DNA of 64,000 nt from Candidatus Omnitrophota bacterium. GTDB lineage: Bacteria; Omnitrophota; Gorgyraeia; 2-01-FULL-45-10. Positions 33,501 through 36,284 of the stretch are shown one piece after another (position 1 is the stretch's first letter; the number at the start of each line of letters is the position of its first letter). The stretch is from contig JBAZKM010000003.1 of NCBI GenBank assembly GCA_041650805.1, forward strand, positions 124,001-188,000, written 5' to 3'. Made by a program: the position numbers and the translations under genes. The notes beneath the pieces were generated by a model that had not been told where the DNA came from, ran no database searches, and saw only the letters and a program-made list of their open reading frames with translations.

Positions 33501-34252
33501 CGATGAAGAAGCCGGCTATCTCGAACGATGACATCGGGTTGGCTATCATTGCGCTTGACACGTTCCTGAACGAAGTTAAGGGCGAGAACCGGCTAGAGAC
33601 AAAGACGGCTCCCGACTCAAACCTCCAATCTCCAATCTCCAAGCTCCAAGCCCTCTTAGCATCTTCTCTTCAGTACGAGCGCGACAGGGCCGGCACACCC
33701 ACAGACATAGTACCCGAAGGCCGTACGGTGATGCTCTCCGAAGGTCTCTTCGATATGGAGAAGAAGACAGAGCTTGTAGAGCTGATACTTAAGAATAGAG
33801 GCAGCAGTATACAGATACTCTCTGTAGATGAGCTCCGCCGCGGCGCCATAAGCGGGAGGGCCGCGAAGGATAATACCATAATAGTCCTTACAGAGGAGGA
33901 ATTTAACGACCCGAAGGTCTGGAACGGCTATGCCAAGGAAGAGCGCGGTATAAATTCAAGCGTCCTGTTGCTGGATGATAATGCTAAATTTATAGGCACG
34001 AACTACCTCTACCTTGAAAGTGTCCTGAAACTATCGGTAGCTATAATGGCGGGCAACAGGGGTGCGGTCGGATCCTTCTATAAGCTCATAGCCGGAAGGC
34101 CGATAAGCGATGAGGCGCTCGCATCCCTCGGTATTGACCCGGTCACCTTTGCCCTCAATGCGATACTGGAGTTCGATGAGATGCGGGTGAAGGATGCCGA
34201 TGAGTTCGAACAGTATAAGCGCGCCATGGAGGTATTCCTGGCGGCGGCATAA
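15494..34252 (+). CDS. Giant multidomain exported protein 2 (about 6,250 residues)
   Basis: This single frame overlaps the end of giant gene 1 by 14 bases. I prefer the TTG at 15494: GGAG lies 7 bases upstream, and the signal-peptide basic region then has the same length as in protein 1. An upstream TTG at 15461 is possible. After the signal peptide and TLAPSSFF module come a membrane helix (nt 16200-16280) and a helical region, winged-helix and Fis-type HTH, a membrane segment, three XRE-type HTHs, two repeat arrays, a sigma-like segment, a nucleotidyltransferase-like domain, an APH-like domain, a methyltransferase, a GH13-like domain, a kinase-like domain, Rpe- and RpiA-like domains, a helical solenoid, two more methyltransferase-like domains, a Cys/His domain, a fourth methyltransferase-like domain (nt 32230-33100), a cysteine cluster and the shared C-terminal module. 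The cargo is unrelated to that of protein 1. Overall function is unknown. Confidence 0.9.
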   Translation: MQLLNEDRKFRRVIRIIAGVLVVTFLAQDVVWAYPDLAEAHHARSATLAPSSFFAKKGSPEEVYGRVIEEYIERNNVPRDKLVLGTVLEILERYKGEKWFANNIKYYPEYKGSDIAEIRISFSTKYTFRYFDPRLSDEDRYAGQREKIYYTDPVTFEKRLLDTLPLNEGKLSKQVLKVEALTGPQMAEDQKGVGHLSAKEFTKRGQTPLYLALLGTAALYGILTPGNGPQSVALASLSSVFGFVVITGIILYMVWKVSAYLIRRMNVNAEDLYRLNDIITQSRKTEAMENPDYSYVIGFISGSMDTAVRSGRLALGEEEGIALDHRSRIYIRELMKILNNARIILVDTDDWMTGLGLPVIYSRDRKHTFSSVSKEANAIYLSHTLFDLFVDKWHSGGEDTVSYRRALSAYLLNAAAIWAGYDWKEIAGLMRVITGDSKNAGMWKGSGLEDALHDLQVEYEESVLEPARTRVLGEVLGKDGGIDEPFLIRLLASSVDSIDFREFLLYALTDLGLTERFLRIMVYAINRDDEPALSELAERAYGSYEESLQGIIMRAYSGEKKVKDAMLSWAVNLAYYHRSRGRNKRAAIYYGAASKIDEDDPKVMELRRVILREDDDDGSPPSSGNGPQMAATDGILRLLSSFGPSAVKRAASPSSPSSCIDAIVRYCGDGIGIQLFTADDLARSGLMEKKGHNDLSADTVKHELGILCQIGVLEPSNGSGPLRYIVASPIRGLSPPQKMIDILRSISEIPALKKSSVSAEDISEVRGMVSSLIASVKRSALQHAETAQETAQPKELPGFTEQTIALLRKTRGNQAEAARALGMTRQAMGHRIEKIRDAALERGDSGTIGRLDSALASAPANLAKKGIPQKAEEDMFVTVPALRWPGYFIVVSGVLLLICIIFPPAAELLEDLIMGIIRIFRGAEAPAGVQEAGMGLAAVVLGVTLLSSAPAEAVKSAYSYRMTKAEIDSYAKGYGRRLKTVREAEGLTRGELCYLLDGRIKEWQLTRWESEESPPPAFLLEPIAELLGVSVEYIKETRGRADWHAFERRADRRGRLRRVRERFGFKEIEIGRLLGATYDNFYGRLESGDNYISVDIARGLVGVFRNEVSLRYLLLGIDEPDWNKVGVVDGYGGRIAKTMAQLKTSVNASHSDLGIGNERFRDILNGRARPSIAELDKMAAYWNVPPQYLIKGIDEPDWGFRFDGAVNTEKTLNGFTYTGIQAYFNYLRDCGVLGLEDIGLSINGRVLELVARVRTGGMIRRSTFHEIRLNEELNPEGVTYGARMRKAIMAILEEQGVPLAVPIAEKTGSFGVKGVEYRVSGLLNHFGLSCQDAMAFKFLGRGERHKRIEIRRRGETLKPEAEAITTIDLDEDGFPIGVEKPERMAANTSVVVYAFELQCKLGKIDLENGLVKRSALDGENSLTIGGVEYAGIRFYVDYLRRTGMEDVTGVEFIKEPGQKRIDIYPVTRTGSRGIAHSIILDENGVPECYTGAGKEIKVSVLDILERQNNPLRIVIYNPMLFIFAGAGYTLMKIYLKFKGYDDDEVVLYRVCGDKATERFIEGKERSEDGSERPIFRIMLDSEKRPVGLDSEAKEAEVARLLRSQGSIGSEEYEKYLEFKREFLRPGQRPPHIMPSKYDLRGSFAEIERRTAEGLRNNASALKANLSDGGDPGLLAAIRRFAILIPGLTHAKRGRYPVPEEVSAELKRRERAGLSNNPGALQRPAAKGGDVSLYNWARRYGIPLPGSPASPRFSLKYPTKESVLAGIARREELGLPTFRSYLTKRSIAEGGDAALWKAIIRHNVSVPRRPGFDGGSLKSARTILLETAPALPGSVDEDGFWNEMEGLWYRMKAGDKRSRVELLERLTPFAVTIADGMSWLPFSSKVSEHDEEVRNLALLVLLEVIDDWDCGQDGVRLNGFLTAAVRNRVKEEIRNTLYSGRPYNAGSMQDARRTRRNEEGRQIQDSISIEDDISQAGGILAVPHDPSTPEGVENLEALTYYRDRALLGSAPYEIVDPDAKETLASELRQFFAEKGISRILARSDIGIRDFAIYMTGSMGRFGTALRSWSNLNLILVADADPGQLEKAIALLRDIIGGGYVDYYTHSSVPVLVLGKGSDFDSDIAAGNGFIDLVHSRYRLGSPEKGIATIEGIPLSPYYLKAVADSIGEEEPEDDFEGTYEGPYQVDDGDLRAIMRLRIQREMEFFGEVSNLRTVFESDSGIGERLNGMAVSVLMDQGDEYPDFQTHQLEKFFARQRNNAERLLMKTPGMLSSMGVFGLGFGIDSFIRPEMAPQAASLGSTVAVIAGIVAAWWLAGKLFKWFATGGDERLPSLAGASWHGRTAVIDLGNGYVRAVKFKNDDEPLDALEREARTMAELRAEGVDVPEPIGSGAGSYIFNYRRGPAISYIAPEEYFVYPEDIRSGARMRACALNSVARLAEMLRREYIHNSLAPLTHHRKTGRPWLWHHTPLGHLEHLEKDLGRSNIRLTGVADFEHVDKIAPHTDLHFEIGRMLTEWALVLTYHGIKNGIPREELLGILKDGLGNFSERLGLARGALLDDRGSKLLEEYLILAEEDIEEDFLSSQDNNSRPTLDDLVECIDGITSKVVAGNGFDKKHRNRAVRNGTAAPVSAPEYETGDVLRGDSGGQTVAATDEGPARLAREFWRESWYDGRREWRDELYPDSIVSFVRKALERRYGKDRRFTLIDIGTGPALFLPRQVRSWFPASEVHALDLFDDGTIGRYLDRSERGDIRYHQSTAEDTGLEDGSFDVVVSTFTLDFADMERSVVEIRRIMKDGGTALVTLHAIDREEMRGRGRALEALSVSGGQTMAAELFTANERQQLANAFTDEEAVRRYFGRYFKTEVEVLPIGEGRGASAYGVILTKGAGPVSEGSGTPVPADAAPVSEEPFTGTRRALPIEPNLTVAVSLSDIGAEVSEGEVVCRDGLKKAEELIPILAGSGVGSIYFYGGLYEMSEISKKLHYNPAHNYDTRVVTAGRTTVLAPGYPTVYQTVGDTELKDVFGNPFSIYGMDRFNPDLSDGDVRAGFGRVVEKAHQASMKVTADFIPWLSPDAVNETNYRWFEYKELGDDANEAFRNVPEGEKEGWLRQLLVRPENYAHCAVRITEKGRQERVILVKHVISYGYNMDQVRPDPRNEDVQRYYIESLKALVDLGVDTVRVDLAFYLLIAGLPDEDQPLKRIIDAAKEYAGSKGRNISFLMEAYYDDQRQWMERLGADYMYSDRLFNSYWNIARKNWNASDIRDAVWNALYASPRPFIFPSNFDQTSLAATGGGAKGFAMLLLAITHLRKTSVMFDLRDWLLHRGHIVKIPGGSIDPGDKSQHLVVTDDELRARSGFPGLKAAVSNAPLRKVMQDFSDAVKTRGESWIESPATSRPDRLFSLSWRTETGDWAVLVVNLKPSGESMQARVDIPEQAKKESDGACAFEDIEFKPGEEYKIFTIRKQGAPQGAVMPAAATDGTSTASSNAVTITTVPPGTFPETETRGGVTRDKQPDPKKTAERLVRKGQTSAAPMNKEIHLRDFRDFTYEDYDLRPLSVVLRAERKGRSYFIKIDRNMVVADREAAILQEMLADKDLSRHLPDEVYIGHLDDEDVEYLSELTDFGIKTRRGSTFIAMSEAPGVSLQRDLTGMVHRDLSDTEKVQAFVERIIMVTEAIKVFHAAGVYHRDLDMDEIFVDIERGRVTFIDFNIATTKHNGLGRLRGIGLDTVAKKGHASEFNPNWDGRKRDLYEIARIARVYSNLLPYRSPGERELFRMVDWVADRGRLTADDLLKRMYVIRAGIKATGGTVAASPAASSNAVTITTVPPGTFPETETRGGVTRDKQPDPKKTAERLVRKGQASASKTLPKPDTPALDPAILGAREAGELRMIKNSMYELQRRPRKHAEAIERAKEVIYALEEALIRKAILAAKVQVESGVVTPRLHYEVIKRGERWQLTKVIGAEGAIETIDIFTPQLLKRIKAAASKEGIDLTVDVHIMMVGPDEELIKGYIDAGADYVVLHWKAFRNKEMLAKRLAYIIGEGSRFGIACAPDERIGPVLEFLRKRDLTDKMAIFQQMTTLSGRGGQKFLARTLLNVYKAREMLPEDVLIQVDGGMDPFFAAKEAIRAGADIIVSGEGFFGKEQVQDHSALTANYMRFMEGFGKAIDTLVNKGWQVLREEETSKYYAALEALRIIKDMLRGRGDKEAPLVIGLGSGTTVRNWFLQLVREAVIYKEIKEKDLVFISSSTTTADLLNMYNMPTRKIEDVKAVDAMVIGVDAIDRDFYATKGSSGAITDEKEMIRKSKRTIVIADESKLKTYLGSMPLAAEVREECRDKVEAELRSLGAKNLDVMTVDGKIFRPGGREDRIIIDFELGDMHDPEGLARRFEGIEGIVMHPIFFVDSLPDYIIAGNENGAGSIRSMRPNAFYRDRRNLGPVEDYLPPGCRGRINGGKRYQTFEDIRTRSNRREYGRIVREAVDAYIAYLRELAPDERAAMLQFYFFTHIISYAPGLDKQSEFRQEIAIASLKRLLTDKWPHVYLSVLKELLLYLARFKGASLKPFFDRLIQPILATENTPGFAEAMVKTLYEASEEGESGLGVQKVVVDILEMAYDKSPRLKHFVQQALVAAYFKGDFRGVDSALMEKIGRMLPERFMLEQESAGSNITITTVPPGTLPETETRGGVTRDKLPNPRRLAERLVRGAARTVPGQTASGSGMPAAASTAVTEGADIEDMVRERFRGRVAVDVADLDTGDGAFVIHFGDFLRNIFRTVKMTGVESSARFIDKSIREEAIERGDRIVRAAPGRRGEYEKAGLTDGSQDIVTINNIERHHNILPQAERILRPGGLLFITVHESDYYIDHFDRTLIRELEERGFRVAKYRPIPADYPRSSRFSEALLLICWKEDGQGGTIPYTKAEGTVSVGENGLIGPVRREEIESAVDAINGITADSYGTKAGIFGGAVKERIVDKILGMALVKGDRVLVVGTEFTDYLPALLARIGLRVHIIDKNAAAVEFQRKICGECAGGADVVYHNSYHELDGIEFDRVFALGVFSSMENPAADSDGRAGLSDKIMQMVEHLKKDGGYLYVNIPYANGSNGASEVLYGLKDMLDGMPGTKWDTMPDIDIDDFSMHSNFITERRKGAVWRSGVAEESIRGSSRDETIIMTALLAAGFFVSPWFFVASGLYTVYLFGKVRREARRRASLARVIRDKAQRDRENVWILPSDPQYDPRDPAYYARKIRALNVGKELILVGVRLPVRTLSPAMAGLEPVTSPDVLGDLLQKKSGYSPGLDLEVRYRKVKEIEAVTLETILALDIYLRDAYRFFCEMELGPLIDFSHPNDRKTTAGRIVASFGKLPAEHCAEARAVLAKMVEESKFREESDKLLRDVDAIIAQKPDIRQERQDQIAFDEIKGFIESIDPMLHRLLRERLESKDGHQGYPVICRTASYIVAEVLAGRFGKKYGLKIDGAHPQRIEGVGALAYCTGGYTIDHAGLILVLGGKDHAFIDVMHRLADQDYDGKTLIVRFNDHPSRDEALKRHGILDIDESGRGDIGYIAEWCKEAASSIIDELSSPAATDLPYDASGEGAIDARPVSSGLLGAAYVGHDMAVKKVLNPSNVPFTVLYGGAGADISNLLLSTNATKAYFVSNDYRPYPDMAVAGMEPEEALARYKAEKRIKGYGSTHYMKMAGFLKVLLLELASIGIPAGQVADIEEDYMKITAGRKDTKYLSATQDEDSAALIYTLKFRWAYPGEEEKDREIIFIECDMTQPGRYPDILREAIREKFNAYYQRAGQTMADSYTAFLAEAAKGIAAGGFVVTDDRAYLRATEADNKAIRRGILASLGFAELPPSEDMRKWEERILAVNSGTRYGWDVAIETGSESIGKVSASPAVGDNVPMETETVSEDTAGAKAEIPNFLFRSDTTLGDIENYFDALRQALSQEGLDAGTRKKMYKAAQVAVAKLRVGLGLLRDGRMLGHEPCLGCVNNGGCAVVAGLLAGGVRGSAPVDDCGAMKKPAISNDDIGLAIIALDTFLNEVKGENRLETKTAPDSNLQSPISKLQALLASSLQYERDRAGTPTDIVPEGRTVMLSEGLFDMEKKTELVELILKNRGSSIQILSVDELRRGAISGRAAKDNTIIVLTEEEFNDPKVWNGYAKEERGINSSVLLLDDNAKFIGTNYLYLESVLKLSVAIMAGNRGAVGSFYKLIAGRPISDEALASLGIDPVTFALNAILEFDEMRVKDADEFEQYKRAMEVFLAAA
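15638..16037 (+). repeat. Shared N-terminal module, copy 2
   Basis: This is the gap-free partner of 1351-1750. Most mismatches change residues conservatively, and the end of the match at KVEAL is as sharp as its beginning. Confidence 0.95.
16055..16122 (+). repeat. REP-like GGGGTC/GACCCC element translated in frame
   Basis: AAAAAGGGGTC is followed by a hairpin, AAAGGGG (16101-16107) with CCCCTTT (16113-16119), and looks like an intergenic palindromic repeat. Here it is read through as part of giant protein 2, just after the N-terminal module. Confidence 0.5.
17450..18015 (+). other. Domain: winged-helix-like segment plus Fis-type helix-turn-helix
   Basis: NQAEAARALGMTRQAMGHRI (nt about 17930-17990) closely fits the Fis/NtrC C-terminal HTH. 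A winged-helix-like stretch lies before it at about 17500-17670. These are DNA-binding folds inside a protein that begins with a signal peptide. Confidence 0.65.
18395..19095 (+). other. Domain: three tandem XRE/Cro-type helix-turn-helix units
   Basis: Unit 1 reads RLKTVREAEGLTRGELCYLL then a W/E turn and a segment ending LLGVSVEYI. Unit 2 begins LRRVRERFGF. Unit 3 begins IAKTMAQLKTSVNASHSDLG and ends NVPPQYLIKGIDEPDWG. Units 2 and 3 both end in LGIDEPDW or KGIDEPDW, showing that they are duplicates. Confidence 0.7.
19120..20290 (+). repeat. Four diverged protein repeats of about 100-130 residues
   Basis: Each begins with a G(V/F)EY.GI-type strand and a short helix (for example GVEYAGIRFYVDYL at about 19770), continues through a basic strand, and ends with a strand like IRLNEELNPEGV or IILDENGVPECY. 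The family is not recognised. Confidence 0.55.
20395..20935 (+). repeat. Three repeats resembling homing-endonuclease-associated repeats
   Basis: Three units of about 60 residues share (I/L).RR...GL....(A/S)L......GGD..L(Y/L/W).(A/W)..R, starting near 20430, 20605 and 20790. The layout resembles the DNA-binding repeat often found beside HNH homing endonucleases. No nuclease domain is seen next to it. Confidence 0.4.
20990..21435 (+). other. Domain: sigma-70 region 2-like segment
   Basis: A helical stretch with EEVRNLALLVLLEVIDDW, followed by LNGFLTAAVRNRVKEEIRN, resembles region 2 of sigma factors (core-binding helix, then the LxxxVRN-type helix). No region 4 follows. The call is tentative. 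Confidence 0.4.
21550..21965 (+). other. Domain: nucleotidyltransferase-like fold, probably inactive
   Basis: TGSMGRF matches the GS motif of the Pol-beta nucleotidyltransferase fold, and the following strand reads SNLNLILV where active enzymes have DxD. Both metal-binding aspartates are asparagines (nt 21698-21700 and 21704-21706), so it is likely a pseudoenzyme. Confidence 0.45.
22500..23165 (+). other. Domain: aminoglycoside-phosphotransferase/kinase-like
   Basis: EREARTMAELRAEGVDVPEP resembles the N-lobe of choline/aminoglycoside kinases, and VADFEHVD resembles the metal-binding aspartate strand. The catalytic loop normally reading HGDxxxxN appears as HNSLAPLTHH, so catalysis is doubtful. 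Confidence 0.4.
23460..24140 (+). other. Domain: UbiE-like class I SAM methyltransferase
   Basis: LIDIGTGPALFLP is motif I, HALDL the acidic motif II, and DGSFDVVVSTFTL plus IMKDGG are the later motifs of ubiquinone-methyltransferase-like enzymes. All are in order and intact. Confidence 0.75.
24240..25870 (+). other. Domain: GH13 alpha-amylase-like, altered active site
   Basis: VRVDLAFYL holds the nucleophile aspartate (nt 25022-25024), and LMEAYY holds the acid/base glutamate (25142-25144). Region I reads ADFIPWL instead of a DxxxNH form, and region IV reads SNFDQ instead of NHD. Two substrate-binding histidines are therefore missing. A beta-sandwich-like tail ends the domain. Confidence 0.65.
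25925..26059 (+). repeat. Interdomain linker repeat, copy 1
   Basis: This 135-base, 45-residue unit is centred on VTITTVPPGTFPETETRGG. It is identical to 26918-27052 apart from one base by eye, at an offset of 993 bases. It separates the GH13-like and kinase-like domains. Confidence 0.95.
26080..26890 (+). other. Domain: protein-kinase-like
   Basis: FIKID supplies an N-lobe lysine, YHRDLDMDEIF gives HRD with the catalytic aspartate at 26537-26539, and FIDFN stands for DFG with the aspartate at 26594-26596. The asparagine normally five residues after the catalytic aspartate is replaced (DMDE), so metal binding may be affected. It is bounded on both sides by the 135-base linker. Confidence 0.6.
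26918..27052 (+). repeat. Interdomain linker repeat, copy 2
   Basis: It is nearly identical to copy 1, so copies 1 and 2 form direct repeats flanking the kinase-like domain. Recombination between them would remove exactly 993 bases, or 331 codons, without a frameshift. Confidence 0.95.
27070..27970 (+). other. Domain: ribulose-phosphate 3-epimerase-like barrel
   Basis: VDVHIMM, VLHWKAF, a QMTTLSGRGGQKF loop (compare MTVNPGFGGQKF in Rpe), QVDGGMD and GADIIVSGEGFFG follow the Rpe barrel in order. The strand that normally reads HVDVMDG reads TIDIFTP, so one metal-binding histidine seems to be replaced. An intact rpe gene lies at 55765. Confidence 0.7.
28020..28720 (+). other. Domain: ribose-5-phosphate isomerase A-like
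   Basis: GLGSGTTVRNW, SSSTTTADLL, GVDAIDRDF, TKGSSGAITDEKEM, IVIADESKLK and a final VMHPIFF...DYIIAG follow RpiA from end to end. The acidic and lysine active-site positions are retained by eye. Together with the preceding epimerase-like domain it gives two consecutive pentose-phosphate steps in one chain. Confidence 0.8.
28740..29450 (+). other. Domain: alpha-helical solenoid of unknown type
   Basis: About 230 residues form a series of paired amphipathic helices (for example HVYLSVLKELLLYLARF and FAEAMVKTLYEASEEG), suggesting a HEAT-like or similar scaffold. No specific family can be named. Confidence 0.4.
29455..29575 (+). repeat. Interdomain linker repeat, diverged copy 3
   Basis: The protein reads ITITTVPPGTLPETETRGG, followed by VTRDKLPNPRRLAERLVRG. 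This is the same linker as copies 1 and 2 but clearly diverged at the DNA level. It separates the solenoid from the next methyltransferase-like domain. Confidence 0.9.
29640..30185 (+). other. Domain: SAM methyltransferase-like, weak motif I
   Basis: TGVESSARFI fits the acidic strand, DGSQDIVTINNIERHH the fourth strand, and ILRPGGLLFITVH the typical late motif. The glycine-rich motif I is replaced by a poor match near 29730, so binding of the methyl donor is uncertain. Confidence 0.5.
30250..30905 (+). other. Domain: SAM methyltransferase-like
   Basis: RVLVVGTEFTDYLPALLARIG, HIIDKN, FDRVFALGVFSSM and KKDGGYLYVNIP follow the class I fold in order. Motif I has only one glycine. A membrane helix follows at about 30960-31050. 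Confidence 0.5.
31690..32175 (+). other. Domain: cysteine-histidine papain/transglutaminase-like
   Basis: YPVICRTASYIVAEVL presents a cysteine at a helix start, and later DHAGL and KDHAFIDVMH present histidines followed by an aspartate. The order fits a Cys-His-Asp fold like that in giant protein 1, but the homology is inferred only by eye. Confidence 0.35.
33395..33520 (+). other. Cysteine cluster near the end of giant protein 2
   Basis: CLGCVNNGGC followed by DDCG makes a C-x2-C-x5-C...C group that could bind a metal or form disulfides after export. It lies after an apparent helical domain and before the C-terminal module. Confidence 0.4.
33618..33655 (+). repeat. CCAAGCTCC-type low-complexity linker, copy 2
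   Basis: Tandem CCAATCTCC and CCAAGCTCC units are translated as a Q/P/S linker at the junction to the C-terminal module. This is the same position as 14856-14912 in giant gene 1. Confidence 0.6.
33656..34252 (+). repeat. Shared C-terminal module, copy 2
   Basis: This is the gap-free partner of 14913-15507. It diverges only after the shared FDEM codons near 34183, where the last 20 or so residues differ. Confidence 0.95.
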
Positions 34253-34254
34253 TG

Positions 34255-34325
34255 TAGCTATCAGCCTTCAGCTTTCAGTTTTTTTAGCTTTTGCTGATAG
34301 CTGTAAGCTGACAGCTGAAAGCTTA
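34255..34325. repeat. Inverted AGCTTTCAGC-family repeat cluster
   Basis: AGCTATCAGCCTTCAGCTTTCAG is followed after a short spacer by its approximate reverse complement. The unit resembles a small non-autonomous palindromic element and recurs through 34253-36855. Further copies flank the terminator (34403-34437). Confidence 0.75.
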
Positions 34326-34330
34326 AATTT

Positions 34331-34402
34331 AGCCCGGGCTAAGCTGGGATGGAGGGACCTTCCCCCGAGTTGGTGGACTCCATCCCAACCCGGGCTTTTT
34401 TT
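34331..34402 (+). terminator. Strong rho-independent terminator after the giant genes
   Basis: AGCCCGGG (34331-34338) pairs with CCCGGGCT (34389-34396), and TGGGATGGAG (34345-34354) pairs with CTCCATCCCA (34378-34387), giving a long two-part stem. A T-run follows to 34402. It separates the giant genes from the convergent thpR. Confidence 0.85.
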
Positions 34403-34422
34403 AAGCTATCAGCTATCAGTCG

Positions 34423-34998
34423 TCAGCTTTCAGCCTTGAAGTGAGACTCGTGAAGTTTCGTATAGATGGATCCATGGGGAGTCAACGTGCTTTTAAAAAG
34501 CACTATTGACTTTATTAGCTGACAGCTGATAGCTGATAGCTGAAAGCTACCGGATGACATGACTTTCTCTTTTAACACTTCCTTATTCTTAGGCGACTTG
34601 ACGCGGCCGAGGGTGAGGTGGGCGGCAAAAGGGCGGGACTCTTTTGCAAATCCGATATTCGATAGCTCGTCATCGATCCGCCCGGCAAGCTCAACAGATT
34701 CTTTTGCTCCCTTGTCCAGGCCCACCCATATGACGCGAGGGGATTCGATCCGCGGGAACGCGCCGATCTCTTTTAAATTTATCTCAAACGGTTTCGTCCG
34801 GCTTCCGATATCGTCCAGGATGCTCTTTATCTTCCCGGCCTTCTCTTCCGTTATCTCTCCCAGGAATTTCAGTGTGAGGTGGATATTGCGGGGCTCGACC
34901 CACTTCACGTCAGCGCCGGCATATTTGAGGCGGGATTGTATCTGCGCGAGGGCGCCGCAAATATCGTCAGATATTTCGATGGCGATGAATGTACGCAT
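34423..34998 (-). CDS. thpR: RNA 2',3'-cyclic phosphodiesterase (2H family)
   Basis: This 191-residue 2H phosphoesterase opens 2',3'-cyclic phosphates on RNA ends, including tRNA halves, in the cytosol. Both catalytic motifs are present: HLTLKFLG near residue 40 and HLTLGRV near residue 127, with the characteristic C-terminal LFKSTLTPHGSIYTKL. Residues about 149-161 (GSFQLSAISCQL) and the last residues (KAES) are translated from AGCTTTCAGC-type repeat DNA at 34517-34548 and 34424-34437, an insertion other family members should lack. It starts 5 bases after the end of cinA and is probably cotranscribed with it. It converges with the terminator of the giant genes. Confidence 0.88.
   Translation of the reverse strand: MRTFIAIEISDDICGALAQIQSRLKYAGADVKWVEPRNIHLTLKFLGEITEEKAGKIKSILDDIGSRTKPFEINLKEIGAFPRIESPRVIWVGLDKGAKESVELAGRIDDELSNIGFAKESRPFAAHLTLGRVKSPKNKEVLKEKVMSSGSFQLSAISCQLIKSIVLFKSTLTPHGSIYTKLHESHFKAES
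34517..34548. repeat. AGCTTTCAGC-family repeat inside thpR
   Basis: Three tandem variants of AGCTGATAGCTGA are read in frame on the minus strand as an FQLSAISCQL-like loop between the second HxT motif and the LFKST strand of ThpR. Confidence 0.8.
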
Positions 34999-35003
34999 TG
35001 ACC

Positions 35004-36278
35004 CTATACGTTTCTTCTCACAAGCTCCAGCGCCGCCTGCGATGCCTGGAACTTTATCTCTTCGCGCGTTCCCTTGAATCTGAATTCTTTAACGAGAGCT
35101 TTCAGCTTTCTGCTTTCAGCTTTCAGCTTTTTACAATCGTCCATAGCCAAGGCGATATAAACTAAGCCGATGGGTTTCGACTTTGTACCGCCCGTAGGGC
35201 CGGCGATGCCCGTGAGAGATAATCCTATATCGGTGCCTGCGAGCCGCCTCACGCCTTCTGCCATTTCGAGCGCGACCTCGCGCGAAACGGCCCCATATTT
35301 CTTGAGGGTAAAGGGAGAGACACCTAGCATATTCACCTTGGACTCATTCGAATAAGCGATAATACCCATCATGAAATAACCGGAGCTCCCGCTTACGTTA
35401 GTAATACGGTGTGAAACGAACCCGCCCGTACAGGATTCGGCCGTTGCGATCGTCAGCTTCTTACGCTTCAAGGCATTTGCTACGGCGCCTTCGAGCGTAT
35501 CTTCGTCATATCCGAATATATTACCCCTTAGCCGCGAATGGATCTTACCCTCTATCCTTCCTATCACCCGCGCCGCTTCTCTGTCACTATCGGCCTTAGC
35601 CATTATCTTCAGGTCGACCTCGCCGAGCTTGGCGTATATCCCGACTGTCGTAGGCGGCTTGAGGGAGAGGAGGTCCTTCGCCTTCGCATTGACCTGCGAC
35701 TCCGCGAGTCCCGTGAGCTTGATCGTACGTGACCTCAGGGTATAGGGTATAGGGTTTAGGGCATAGTGTTTGAGCAGATAAGGGAGGATTTCGTGTTCCA
35801 CCATCGGTTCAATTTCGCGCGGCGGCCCCGGGAGCGCGATGATCACCTTACCGCGTACTTCCACGATCAATCCAGGCGCGGTGCCGACGCGATTCCGTAT
35901 ACGTTTTGCGCCTTCCGGGATATATGCCTGGCGGATGCTATCTCGAGGGGCCTTTATCCTGCGTAGTTTGAAGTAGCCGTTCAGGTCTTTCAGGACCGCC
36001 CGGTCCAGGATGAGTTCTCTTCCGGTAAGTTTTGCGATCGTCTCTATCGTTATGTCATCTACGGTGGGGCCCAGCCCGCCCGAAGTTATTACGACGTCGG
36101 ACCGGCCGAGCGCCTTCCGGATCGCCTCGGTGAGCCGTCCCGGATTGTCGCCTACGGTCGTGTGGTGAAATACGTCGATCCCGGCCTCTGCCAGTTTTTG
36201 TGAGAGAAAAGCGGCGTTTGTGTTGACGACGTGACCGAGCAGGAGCTCGGTGCCTATCGCTACGATCTCGGCGGTCAT
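35004..36278 (-). CDS. cinA: CinA family protein (MoaB-like plus PncC-like domains)
   Basis: The N-terminal half (GTELLLG, TSGGLGPTVDD) is the molybdopterin-binding-like domain. The C-terminal half (AESCTGGFVSHRITNVSGSS, GIAGPTGGT) is the nicotinamide-nucleotide amidohydrolase-like domain that deamidates NMN. At 424 residues it is a little longer than usual, and both extra stretches come from repeats: residues about 171-181 (LNPIPYTL, from TATAGGG units) and 383-394 (KKLKAESRKLKA, from AGCTTTCAGC units). I choose the ATG at 36278 because a promoter -10 ends only 6 bases upstream. A TTG start at 36314 would fall within the -35. It leads a two-gene operon with thpR. Confidence 0.9.
   Translation of the reverse strand: MTAEIVAIGTELLLGHVVNTNAAFLSQKLAEAGIDVFHHTTVGDNPGRLTEAIRKALGRSDVVITSGGLGPTVDDITIETIAKLTGRELILDRAVLKDLNGYFKLRRIKAPRDSIRQAYIPEGAKRIRNRVGTAPGLIVEVRGKVIIALPGPPREIEPMVEHEILPYLLKHYALNPIPYTLRSRTIKLTGLAESQVNAKAKDLLSLKPPTTVGIYAKLGEVDLKIMAKADSDREAARVIGRIEGKIHSRLRGNIFGYDEDTLEGAVANALKRKKLTIATAESCTGGFVSHRITNVSGSSGYFMMGIIAYSNESKVNMLGVSPFTLKKYGAVSREVALEMAEGVRRLAGTDIGLSLTGIAGPTGGTKSKPIGLVYIALAMDDCKKLKAESRKLKALVKEFRFKGTREEIKFQASQAALELVRRNV
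35097..35132. repeat. AGCTTTCAGC-family repeat inside cinA
   Basis: Four tandem AGCTTTC/TGCTTTC units are translated on the minus strand as KLKAESRKLKA, between two conserved strands of the amidohydrolase domain. Confidence 0.8.
35737..35767. repeat. GGTATAGGG-family repeat inside cinA
   Basis: Tandem GGGTATA/GGGTTTA units are translated on the minus strand as LNPIPYTL, at the junction of the two CinA domains. The same peptide appears at the start of the guanylyltransferase at 52404. Confidence 0.8.
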
Positions 36279-36284
36279 GGGGGT

